The notes under the pieces: model-generated | Seen by the model: the letters and a program-made list of their open reading frames with translations, nothing else | Told to the model about the DNA's origin: nothing | Databases searched by the model: none | Assembly (NCBI GenBank): GCA_963848955.1 | Contig: CAWKFQ010000017.1 | Span: 248,001-312,000, forward strand | Reading direction: 5' to 3' | Origin: DASUPK01 sp963848955 | Lineage (GTDB): Bacteria > Actinomycetota > Thermoleophilia > Solirubrobacterales > 70-9 | Length of the DNA stretch: 64,000 nucleotides | Shown here: positions 35,776 through 43,424 of the stretch, piece by piece | Numbering within the stretch: position 1 is the stretch's first letter | Layout of the letters: each line of letters opens with the position of its first letter | Made by a program: the position numbers and the translations under genes

Positions 35776-36853
35776 GGGCATGCCGGAACCCGAAATCCGC
35801 CTGGACCAGCTCACCGGTCTGCGGACGATCCTCTCGCCGGCCCGCGCCGACCGGCCCTTCGACTTCGGCGGGGTAACGACCGAGCCGGATCCGAAGGCGT
35901 TCGAGAACTGCCCCTTTTGTGAGGGGCACGAGGACCGCACGCCCCCGGAGACCTGGGCGGACCGCCCCGCCGGAGGGGACCCCGACACGCCCGGCTGGCG
36001 CGTCCGAGCCGTTCCGAACCTGTACCCGGCGCTCGCGCAGACCTGGGAGGACGATTCGGTGACGGCCCCGGAGGGCGGCGCCGAGGCGGGCGAGGGCTTC
36101 TCGGCCGTCGGCGATCCGCTCCGAGCCACCTCACGCGGCCGCGAGCCCGATCTCTTCAAGGCCTCCGTGGCGACCGGCTTCCACGAGGTGATCATCAACT
36201 CGCCCAAACACCACACCTCGCTCGGCCAACTCGACGACGCCGAGCTCGCCGCGGCCATGGCGGGCTGGCGGGAGCGGATGCGCGCCTACGCCGAGAGGGC
36301 GGCATATGTGCAGCTGATCCTCAACGAAGGCCGGGATGCGGGCGCCTCGCTCGAACACAGCCACGTGCAGCTCTACGCGCTCGGCTTCGTCCCCGCAGCA
36401 GTCGCAAGGGAGCGGGAGCGGTTCTCCTCCTACAACCAGCACACCATGGGCGGCGACCTGCTCGCCGAGGTCGCCTCCGAGGAGGTTCGCCGGAAGGAAC
36501 GGTTGGTGGCGATCGACGACGACGCGCTGTTGATCTGCCCCTGGGCTTCCCGCTCCCCCTTCGAGCTCCGCCTCATCCCCCGCACCCCGTCGCCGAGCTT
36601 CGAGCAGGATGTCGACGTCGGACTGGGGATGCTGCGCACCGCGCTGCGGGCGCTCGGGGCGCGCTTCGGCGCCGTCCCGCAGTTCAACGCCTGGACGCTC
36701 ACGGCGCCGCGGAGCGCGGAGACCTTCCACTGGCACCTCGACATCGCGCCGCGGATCGGGATCCGAGCCGGCTTCGAGATGTCGACCGGCGTCGAGCTCA
36801 ACGTCTTCCCGCCCGAGCGGGCGGCGGCGGAGCTGCGCGAGGCGCTTGGGTAG
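35768..36853 (+). CDS. galT: Galactose-1-phosphate uridylyltransferase family protein
   Basis: A 361-residue HIT-superfamily nucleotidyl transferase. The start is the GTG at 35768, preceded at good spacing by GGAAGGA; the ATG at 35780 lacks a spaced site. The catalytic motif is LEHSHVQLYALG near residue 197 (His-x-His-x-Gln), and the zinc-binding segment NCPFCEGHEDRT lies near residue 45. A second HIT-like half ends with FHWHLDIAPRIGIRAGFEMS. The family transfers UMP between hexose-1-phosphates; environmental actinobacterial members may act as ADP-glucose or other phosphorylases. No other Leloir genes are nearby, so the sugar is not certain. Confidence 0.85.
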   Translation: MAEGMPEPEIRLDQLTGLRTILSPARADRPFDFGGVTTEPDPKAFENCPFCEGHEDRTPPETWADRPAGGDPDTPGWRVRAVPNLYPALAQTWEDDSVTAPEGGAEAGEGFSAVGDPLRATSRGREPDLFKASVATGFHEVIINSPKHHTSLGQLDDAELAAAMAGWRERMRAYAERAAYVQLILNEGRDAGASLEHSHVQLYALGFVPAAVARERERFSSYNQHTMGGDLLAEVASEEVRRKERLVAIDDDALLICPWASRSPFELRLIPRTPSPSFEQDVDVGLGMLRTALRALGARFGAVPQFNAWTLTAPRSAETFHWHLDIAPRIGIRAGFEMSTGVELNVFPPERAAAELREALG

Positions 36854-36865
36854 GGTCCCCTCCCC

Positions 36866-37504
36866 GTGCCGCCTGTCCGCCGTCCCATCCCCCGCTTCAT
36901 CGCCGACGCCAGCGTCGAGGGGCTCCCCTACGGCCGCTGGGGGCAGCGACTGCGCGACGAGTTCGCCAAGGCCTGCGAACCGCACCTCGCGGAGGCCGGC
37001 GGACCGCCGGGCGAGGTGACCTGGTTCCCCGAGAGAGGCTGGGGCGGGCGCGTCTACGTTCCCGTCATCGCGCCGGTCGAGGGAATCGCCGAGCCGAGCG
37101 AGTTCTTCGGCTTTGTCTCCTTCGTGCGACCGGCCGAGGGCGGCTCGGGCGAGGCGGGAGACTTCGAGGCGCGGGCCGACTTCACCGACGTCACGGCCGA
37201 TCAGAACCCCGACTGGATGATCGACCTGAACGAGGAGGTGATCGGCACCTGGCGCGGTGAGGAAGACCGCCGTGGCGACGTCACCCTGGTCTGGGGAACG
37301 CCCCTGATTCCCGGCGCGAAGGCCGCGACCGCCGAGCTCGAGGCGGAGGTCGTCGACCAGACTCCGGTCTCCGACGAGCGCTTCACGCTCGTCGCGCTCG
37401 ACGCGGTCAAGGGCTTCCCCGACGAGCTCTACCTCGAGGTCAAGATCTGGAGCGCCCAGGGCCAGCAACTCGCCGTGGAGAGCCTCTACGAGGAGCCCGA
37501 GTAG
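36866..37504 (+). CDS. Conserved hypothetical protein
   Basis: A 212-residue cytoplasmic protein, 12 bases after the GalT-like gene on the same strand. It opens RRPIPRFIADASVEGLPYG and contains WGGRVYVPVIAPVEG, EPSEFFGFVSFV and VIGTWRGEEDRRGDVTLVWG, a beta-rich pattern of two similar halves. No catalytic motif is evident and I do not recognise a named family, although Trp-Gly-rich beta sequence of this kind looks conserved rather than random. It ends convergent with, and overlapping by 19 bases, the lipoprotein gene on the minus strand. Confidence 0.65.
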   Translation: MPPVRRPIPRFIADASVEGLPYGRWGQRLRDEFAKACEPHLAEAGGPPGEVTWFPERGWGGRVYVPVIAPVEGIAEPSEFFGFVSFVRPAEGGSGEAGDFEARADFTDVTADQNPDWMIDLNEEVIGTWRGEEDRRGDVTLVWGTPLIPGAKAATAELEAEVVDQTPVSDERFTLVALDAVKGFPDELYLEVKIWSAQGQQLAVESLYEEPE

Positions 37505-38555
37505 GCCCGCTCAGCGCTGGCCAGGTGCGCGCGGAGCGAGCGGCCCAGCGGCGTGTCGAGCATCGCCCGGATCGATTCAGGCGAGGCCCAGTAGAGAACG
37601 CCGGCGCCGCCCGCCTTGAGAACCTGATCGGTGCACGAGGCGGCTCGCTCGGGACCGATCCGCTCGACCGGCTCGGAGGCGTTCGGGTTGGGCGAGTCGT
37701 CGAAGGCAACCTCGAAGCCGATGTGCTGGAGCAGGTCCCTGTCCATGTCCGGCGGTTCGTCCTTGGGAGCCCCGACGCGCAGCGGGAGGCCAAAGACCCC
37801 CCTGTACTGTCTGATCAGCTGCTCGGTGAGAGGCCCGATCAGCGGGCCGGCGGCCGACGCCGTGCCGCAGTTCGGCTGTGTTTGGATGATCTGGTAGCCC
37901 TGTGCACCGGATCGAGGAAGTAGTTCGCCTCCGCGACCACCCGCGCGGTGCGCCCGTAATCCCAGCTGGGCACGTAGTCGGGCACCAGGCCCATCACGGT
38001 CTTCGTGCTCTTCAGCCGGTCGGAGAGCACGCGGAGTTGCGCGGCGATACGCGCGAGGTTTCGGTCGAGTGCGGGCGTCCAGGGGCCCCGTCCGGTGTCG
38101 GCCCACGAATCCGGTTCCCAGTCCACGAGCACCGCGTCGAGCTCGGGATGGCCCGCCAGGGCGTATTCGTATGACGGGCTGTCCGCCCGGCGACCCAATC
38201 CGGTCAGCGTCGCGACCCGGTTGCATGGGAACTTCTCGGCGAGGCGCGTGAGGGCGTTCTCCCAGTCATCGGGCTTGGAGCCGGGGTACTCGGCGTTGAT
38301 CACGAAGACGTCCTGCTGCGTGATCCGATCCCCGAGGATTCGCCCGAGCTCGTCGACCTCTGTGTCCTTGTTGATCCGGATCCCCATCGTGTACGCCCCG
38401 GGACCAGTGCCAGGGGTGAGGTGCGGGTAAAGCGCCGGCTGACAGCTCACCTGCTGGGAGGATCCGCTCCCGCACGCAGCGAGCACGATTGCAAGGGCCG
38501 CCAGAACCGCGGCCACCCCGGCCGCGCGCATGAGCGTCCTGCTCATGCAGTTCAC
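37486..38555 (-). CDS. Putative lipoprotein (frameshifted)
   Basis: The N-terminus (MSRTLMRAAGVAAVLAALA) leads to the lipobox LAAC near residue 28. The mature domain contains NKDTEVDELGRILGDRITQQ, VFVINAEYPG, and PELDAVLVDWEPDSWADTG; alternating beta-strands and helices with an acidic DWEPD loop suggest a TIM-barrel glycosidase-like fold, which is an inference. Around 37900 one base is missing, and the second frame continues GYQIIQTQPNCGTASAAGP and LKAGGAGVLYWASPESIRA to the stop at 37486. The continuing frame has DWEPD-like acidic and YW signatures consistent with the same barrel. The convergent neighbour overlaps by 19 bases. Confidence 0.68.
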
Positions 38556-38594
38556 ATCGGCCCGATTTCGCGGGATCTGAAGCCCGCGGCGGCG

Positions 38595-40061
38595 CTAGTG
38601 GCTCGCGACGAAGCGCCGGATCCAGCGGACCGCCGGCGAGCGGCCTGGGTAGTAGAGGTCCGAGGCGTGGCCCCGGCTCCGGACGATGCGGACCCGGCCC
38701 GACGGGTACTGGCGCGCGACCTTGCGGGCCTCGCTGACGGTGGTGATGTCGTCGAACTCGCCCGAGAGCACCAGGACCGGCAGGCTCGCCGGCTGCCTGG
38801 AGCCGGGAGGCACGGGCGGCTCCATCCCAGCGGTCGGGGCCGGCCAGGAGAGGCAGCCGGTGAAGCCGATTGACGGCAGGGTCATCCACTGGCTCACCGT
38901 GAGGGGCGCGAACAGCCGGCGGCGGGGGAAGGCGGCGATCGCCTGATCGAGCTGGGCCGTGCGCTGGGCGAAGTCGGCCGAGCGGTCCCAGGCCACCGGG
39001 TAGTCGTTGCACTCGACCGCAGTGCCCATCCCGGTGGAGAAGTAGTGGAAGTCGCCGTCGCCAGGGCGTCCCTCGTGGGCGATGCGATCGAGGCGCTCGG
39101 GTTGGCCCGCCAGGTACTCGGTCACCGCGCGGTTCAGCGCCAGATAGGAGTTCGGGGACCAGGTCCCCGCCTCGAGCAGAAAGGCGAGGGTGCCGTTGAG
39201 CGGGCCGCCGGTCCGCTGGATCCGGGCGAGCGCGTGCTTGAAGCGCTGCTCTGCGTCCCAGGAGCAGCGCAGCTCCTTACCGCCGCAGAGGGACACGGCC
39301 CGGGCGCGACAGGCCGAGTTACGCGCGCAGCTCAGTTTCACGGCCCGCATGGCCCAGGTGTAGATCGTCCGCCAGAACGGATCGTCGGCCGGATAGGCGG
39401 AGGAGAGCACCATCGAACGCAGGCTCGCCGGGTAGCGGACCGAGTACGCCTGGGCGAGCAGGGTCCCGTACGAGTCGCCGTAGAGGGTGATCGGACCCAC
39501 CCCGAGTGCGTTGCGGACGGCCTCGATGTCGGCTGCGGATTCCGCGGACGTGAACCCCTGATAGCGCGCGCCGAGCTGGTTGGCACACGAGGCGGTCGCG
39601 ATCACCTTCGGGACCATCCCCCGCTGCAGCTGCGGGCAATCGACCGCCTGGGAGTGGCCAGTGCCGCGCTGGTCGATCAGCACCAGGTCCCGGCGACGCA
39701 ACAGCGGCCGGAACACCGCCCTGAACGACTTCGCCGAGTCGTAGTTGGTGCTGGCATAGCCCGGCCCGCCCTCGACGGCGAAGATGGTGCCCAGCGGCGG
39801 CTTCTTCGCCTGATCCCGCGGGCGAACCGCGAAGAAGATCGACTGGTCTCCGAGGCCCGGCTGCCCGCGGACCGCCGGCACCGTGATCCGCCCGCAGCGG
39901 AACCGGGGGCCGGCGCCCAGGTTGCAAGGGATGGTCAGGGTTGACGCGTTCGCTGCTGCGCGTTCGCCAGCGGTGCCGCTTGCCGGGTCCGATCCGTAGG
40001 CGCCCAGGAACAGGACTCCCAGGATCGAGGCGAGCAGGATCGGGCACCGCAGTCGAGACAC
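38595..40061 (-). CDS. Secreted alpha/beta hydrolase (TAP-like aminopeptidase family)
   Basis: A 488-residue protein with an N-terminal signal segment (CPILLASILGVLFLGAYG). The hydrolase core has the oxyanion loop VEGGPGYAST near residue 94, LVLIDQRGTGHSQAVDCP near 128, and the nucleophile elbow TLYGDSYGTLLAQAYS near 190. The C-terminal TAP-like part holds the acid (SLPVLVLSGEFDDITT) and the His (SRGHASDLYY). The arrangement is that of Streptomyces-type tripeptidyl/prolyl aminopeptidases and other exported hydrolases. It contains several Cys that may form disulfides outside the cell. Confidence 0.9.
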   Translation of the reverse strand: MSRLRCPILLASILGVLFLGAYGSDPASGTAGERAAANASTLTIPCNLGAGPRFRCGRITVPAVRGQPGLGDQSIFFAVRPRDQAKKPPLGTIFAVEGGPGYASTNYDSAKSFRAVFRPLLRRRDLVLIDQRGTGHSQAVDCPQLQRGMVPKVIATASCANQLGARYQGFTSAESAADIEAVRNALGVGPITLYGDSYGTLLAQAYSVRYPASLRSMVLSSAYPADDPFWRTIYTWAMRAVKLSCARNSACRARAVSLCGGKELRCSWDAEQRFKHALARIQRTGGPLNGTLAFLLEAGTWSPNSYLALNRAVTEYLAGQPERLDRIAHEGRPGDGDFHYFSTGMGTAVECNDYPVAWDRSADFAQRTAQLDQAIAAFPRRRLFAPLTVSQWMTLPSIGFTGCLSWPAPTAGMEPPVPPGSRQPASLPVLVLSGEFDDITTVSEARKVARQYPSGRVRIVRSRGHASDLYYPGRSPAVRWIRRFVASH

Positions 40062-40114
40062 GGGATGGAGCCTAGACCTCCAGGATCGCGTCTACGATCA
40101 AGCCCGATCTGCCA

Positions 40115-40188
<74 letters not shown>

Positions 40189-40196
40189 TTGCACCC

Positions 40197-40214
40197 GGGG
40201 AAGTTTTCTACCCC
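40197..40214. promoter_or_regulatory. Palindromic site GGGG-AAGTTTTCTA-CCCC
   Basis: An 18-base near-palindrome with G4 and C4 arms and an A/T-rich core. Its reverse complement, GGGGTAGAAAACTTCCCC, shares the core AGAAAACT and both flanks with a site at 62638-62655, upstream of the sugar transferase. It lies just after the tRNA and 110 bases before the first response regulator. It could be an operator or a rho-independent hairpin without a T-run; I favour a binding site because of the second copy. Confidence 0.4.
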
Positions 40215-40323
40215 TCCGGGGGGGTTGGTAGTTCCCATCCTGGTCCGCCTCGTTGCGTACTAAGTTTCAACGATCCCCAAACCGGCCTCATCGAGATCAC
40301 CTCCGGCGCTCGCTGTTGCAATA

Positions 40324-40734
40324 GTGGATGGCGATCCTCTATTCCGCCATTCCTTACGCATGCGCCTTGCTGCCGAAGGCGACATCGAGCTCGTTGGCGA
40401 GGCCGCAGATGCTTCTACTGGCATCGAGCTCGTCAGGGACAAACGGCCGGACTTGGTCCTGATCGAGCTCGCGCTGCCCGATCGAAGTGGCAGTGACGCG
40501 ATGCGCGAGATTCTCACTATCTCACCAGAGATCAGGGTCATCATGCTCGCCGCCGACGCTGACGAGACCACTCAGCTGCAGGCGCTACAAGCGGGAGCAG
40601 CCGGCTTCCTGCTGAAGTCGATCGACCTCGACATCCTGCCCCGAGTCCTCCGCGGTGTGCGAGCCGGTGAAGCGGCTGTGAGTCGATCGATTGCCATGCG
40701 CCTGGTGGAAGAGGTCCAGGCTCGGGAGGGCTGA
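40324..40734 (+). CDS. Atypical response regulator receiver-only protein
   Basis: A 136-residue receiver domain without an output domain. The sequence continues in frame upstream as LAVAIVDGDPLFRHSLRMRL, the expected first beta strand, but no ATG, GTG or TTG is found there before the stop, so either the annotated GTG at 40324 cuts into strand 1 or an indel hides the true start. The phosphoacceptor position is Glu (DLVLIELALPDRSG) where Asp is normal, while the conserved Lys (GFLLKSID) is kept. A similar domain opens the next gene. It resembles the NarL-type receiver in all else. Possibly constitutively active or partner-binding. Confidence 0.75.
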   Translation: MDGDPLFRHSLRMRLAAEGDIELVGEAADASTGIELVRDKRPDLVLIELALPDRSGSDAMREILTISPEIRVIMLAADADETTQLQALQAGAAGFLLKSIDLDILPRVLRGVRAGEAAVSRSIAMRLVEEVQAREG

Positions 40735-40902
40735 TATCAACCGGCTTCATCCGGCGAGGCCAGGCTCAATGTTTCCGGTGCATCATTACCGGGGATGGTG
40801 AACTCGATTGCTGGCATCCGAGGGTTAGATCTGGCTCGGGAGAGATCAGGAGATTCTGGATAGAGCCGGCACGGAATCAGGAGAAAGCGAGACCGGGGAC
40901 GG

Positions 40903-41580
40903 ATGCCCGGGATAGCCAAGCTCAAGGTTTCTGGGTTGCACGTCATAATCGGCGAGCCGGATCCGATTGCCCGGCGAGTGATTCGGGACGCATTGCAGGA
41001 CCAGGCAGGCTTCGTCATCCCAGCCGAGGCATCCAGCGGCCGTGAGGTCGTTGAGCTCTCGCTCCACTACCGCCCCGATGTCACCTTGATGGAAGCCTCG
41101 CTTCCCGTGCTCGATGGGCTGACCGCAACGCGGCGGATCCGTGATGAGGCTCCGGAGGTTCGTGTCGTCATCTTCTCGCAGCACGACGCTGAGGAGACCC
41201 AGCTGGACGCCTTGCGTGCGGGAGCATGCGGATTTCTTTCCAAGGATGTGCCGCTGGAGACGGTGGCTCGAGTGGTGCGCGGCGTGGCCCGCGGTGAATC
41301 TGCCTTCTCACGGAAGGTGACGATGCGGCTGATCGAGCGTCTGCGTCAGCTCCCCGAAGGTGGCATCGGGATGCGGCCCGTGCAGAGCCCGCTGACCGAG
41401 CGCGAGTGGGAGGTCTTGGACTTCTTTTGCCAGGGCAAGGACACCAAACAGATCGCCGAGACGCTTGTCCTGTCGGAGGAAACCATCCACACCCATTCCA
41501 AGAATGTGCTGAGAAAGCTCAAAGTGCATTCCCGCAAAGAGGCGGTCGAGATGGCCGAACGGTTGCGCGTACCCGTCTGA
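40903..41580 (+). CDS. NarL/LuxR-type response regulator with Glu at the phosphosite
   Basis: A 225-residue two-domain regulator. Residues 12-130 are a receiver: the acidic pocket reads IIGEPDP rather than Asp-Asp, the phosphoacceptor position is Glu (DVTLMEASLPVLDG), and Lys is conserved (GFLSKDVP). Residues 160-220 form a LuxR-type HTH: SPLTEREWEVLDFFCQGKDT and then QIAETLVLSEETIHTHSKN. The substitutions make normal phosphorylation unlikely. It follows the receiver-only gene by about 170 bases on the same strand. Its target is unknown; a nearby palindrome at 40197 is one candidate. Confidence 0.85.
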   Translation: MPGIAKLKVSGLHVIIGEPDPIARRVIRDALQDQAGFVIPAEASSGREVVELSLHYRPDVTLMEASLPVLDGLTATRRIRDEAPEVRVVIFSQHDAEETQLDALRAGACGFLSKDVPLETVARVVRGVARGESAFSRKVTMRLIERLRQLPEGGIGMRPVQSPLTEREWEVLDFFCQGKDTKQIAETLVLSEETIHTHSKNVLRKLKVHSRKEAVEMAERLRVPV

Positions 41581-41587
41581 CCCGTGG

Positions 41588-42073
41588 CTACGGGCCGTCG
41601 TTGTTGTTGGCGACAACGACGGGGGGCTGCACCGGTTCCGGGGGTGCGGGTGGTGATGAGGCTGGAATCTGCGGTGGTGCCGGAGTGGGCTTCGGCCGTG
41701 GTGTCGGCGTGGGCTTCGGCCGTGGTGTCGGCGTGGGCTCCGGCTGGGCTGTGACCACGGGCTCGCTCCCACCCACGTCCCCCGGTTGACCCGCCGACCC
41801 ACTCGGTGCGTCGGAGCCGGGATGACTTTCCTCAGGGATTTGGCCCTTTGCCCGCTGGTTGCGATCGTCCCGCGGCGCTGCAGCCTCCGCGCTCTCAGTC
41901 TTCTGCTGGGCCGCGAAGGCGAATCCCGGAGCGGACGTGGCCTGGGGCGACCCCCTGGAGGAATCGCCGCCGTCGGTGCCGGAAAGCAATCCAACCAGGA
42001 TTGCAAGCAGGCCAACCACGATCGCCACCAGCCACGCGATCCGCACGACCACAAGGCCATTCGAAGGAGTCAA
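41588..42073 (-). CDS. Single-pass membrane protein with Pro-rich extracellular tail
   Basis: A 161-residue protein. The hydrophobic segment at residues 8-30 (VVRIAWLVAIVVGLLAILVG is its core) is followed by LLSGTDGGDSSRGSPQ. A disordered Pro/Thr/Lys region comes next, with repeats of PTPTPRPK (three copies, encoded by a 24-base DNA repeat around 41690-41750). The end is VVVANNNDGP. The larger gene at 46284-47571 shares the juxtamembrane SGTDGGDSS block, the Pro-rich repeats and the C-terminal VANND motif, so they are paralogues. Function unknown. The C-terminus faces outward if the first segment is an uncleaved signal anchor. Confidence 0.7.
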   Translation of the reverse strand: MTPSNGLVVVRIAWLVAIVVGLLAILVGLLSGTDGGDSSRGSPQATSAPGFAFAAQQKTESAEAAAPRDDRNQRAKGQIPEESHPGSDAPSGSAGQPGDVGGSEPVVTAQPEPTPTPRPKPTPTPRPKPTPAPPQIPASSPPAPPEPVQPPVVVANNNDGP

Positions 42074-42685
42074 CTCTCACCCCTGGAATATCCGCCTCGC
42101 TCAGTTGCAAACACGCCTGCCCCAGAGAGCGACAGGCTTCCCGCCCTAGCCGACCCCGCCCGATTAGGTTGCCCATTATGGGCTAGTAAGCGGTCATCGA
42201 GCAGAGCATTGCCCGTGGCAGAGCCAAACGCCGCGGGCTCAGAGCGCCGATGGAAAGCCTGCTGGAAGGGTTCGGCGCCCCGACAATGTCGGTCGCGAGG
42301 CCAGGCAACCGCCTTGCTGCTCCCTCGGATCGCATGGTCGCGGGGTTGCCGGAGGCGAACCTCATACCCACTTTGGTTTCTCGCCGGTGGCGGGCCGGTA
42401 GAGCGCTCATTCAGCACAGGAATGCGGGTTTGCTGGGTTGCTGATCCCGATAGCCACGGTCAAAAAGGGGAGGGAACCCCGCCATCGGGCCTGCCTGGTT
42501 GGAGCGCCCGCACCCTGGAGGCAGGCCACGCTAGGGGGACGGCACGCGCTCACAGTTGCCGCACGTCACTTGGCCAGCACCGAGGGACGTGAACTTGCAC
42601 GGTTGGCCCTTGTACGGACGCAGTCCGTTCCTCCCGATTCCGCACAGCGCCGTCCCGTTACCGGCGAATCCTCGTGGATCTTGTC
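42074..42685. other. Intergenic region without recognised gene
   Basis: About 610 bases of lower coding character between the Pro-rich membrane protein and the tRNA remnant. The short open frames present show no family resemblance. A minus-strand frame starting MGDPGLEPGT is the antisense of the tRNA fragment and is not a gene. Confidence 0.55.
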
Positions 42686-42727
42686 TGATAAGGAAGAGAG
42701 TCCCTGGTTCGAGTCCAGGATCGCCCA
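42686..42727 (+). tRNA. tRNA-Ile(GAU) 3' half (remnant or attachment core)
   Basis: From the anticodon loop onward the sequence reads TGATAAGGAAGAG, then GTCCCTGGTTCGAGTCCAGG and ATCGCCCA, matching the 3' half of a tRNA-Ile with GAT anticodon, a T-arm of five perfect pairs and an acceptor 3' strand ATCGCCC plus A. No matching GGGCGAT acceptor 5' strand or D-arm precedes it. Such 3' halves are the usual core of tRNA attachment sites left by tyrosine-recombinase elements. It may mark an island edge, or be a misassembly join. Confidence 0.75.
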
Positions 42728-42737
42728 CTCTCGAAAG

Positions 42738-42757
42738 CCCCGCTCAGGCGGGGTTTT
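42738..42757 (+). terminator. Rho-independent terminator
   Basis: CCCCGC at 42738-42743 pairs with GCGGGG at 42748-42753 around the loop TCAG and is followed by TTTT. It sits eleven bases after the tRNA-Ile remnant, as expected for the native terminator of that tRNA, suggesting that the terminator travelled with or was left beside the 3' half. Confidence 0.85.
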
Positions 42758-42913
42758 CGTTTATGTGGGGGCGGGTGGGGAGGCCTAGAGGCACGTTATG
42801 GAAGGGATTTGGAAAGCCCTTATTCGCATCGACAGCGGCCAGGACCGCCTCGCCCGAGATCACAGGGATCTTCGCCACAACAACGCACGATGTCATGGGT
42901 TAGCTTGGTCAGG

Positions 42914-43424
42914 ATGAGGAAGGGAGCATCGATCGTCGCGGTGTTGGCGGTCACCGCAAGCCTGGCGATTGGCGCCACCGCCCAGGCCGCCGTGACGATC
43001 GGCAGCAACCTGGCGGACGCGCCGCGATGACAACACCCCGTGCTACGCCTTTCCCTGCACGATCACGAACCTGGCACTCAGCTCGGATCTGGCTCCCGGC
43101 GGCTTGACCTCTCCGGTCAACGGGACGGTGACCAGCTGGTGGTTCTCGGACCAGTTCGGGGCAACACGGTGAGCCTCAGAATCTTCCGCACGAGCGGGGG
43201 CGTCAGCTACGCCGGTGCCGGCACGAGCACCTCCCTAACGTCGGTCGCCTGCATCCCAGGGAACGTGGTCTCCGGCCCCTTCGCGACCAACCTCCCCATC
43301 CGGATCGGGGACCACGTGGGTCTCGATGCGAGCATCCCCGTCGCGTTCGTGGCCACCTTCCCGCCGAACGGGGGCACCGCGGCGTCTCCTCGGAATACCT
43401 CACGTTGCGGGAGAAGCGGGGCTG
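42914..43424 (+). pseudogene. Secreted ATVTIGSNL-type protein, three frame breaks
   Basis: The ATG at 42914 opens a signal peptide (ASIVAVLAVTASLAIGATAQA) followed by AVTIGSNLADAP, the start of a secreted beta-sandwich family seen again near 45.4 and 61.5 kb. An extra base near 43028 creates a stop. The next frame carries TPCYAFPCTITNLALSSDLA and SPVNGTVTSWWFSDQ. A missing base at the G run near 43153 restores the first frame: TVSLRIFRTSGGVSY, FATNLPIRIGDHVGLD. A further missing base near 43385 gives EYLTLREKRG and the stop at 43422. It is either a pseudogene or an error-rich stretch. Confidence 0.65.

Noticed and set aside
42531..42728. Minus-strand open frame beginning MGDPGLEPGT
   Set aside because: It is the antisense of the tRNA-Ile 3' half and its flank, a classic false gene.
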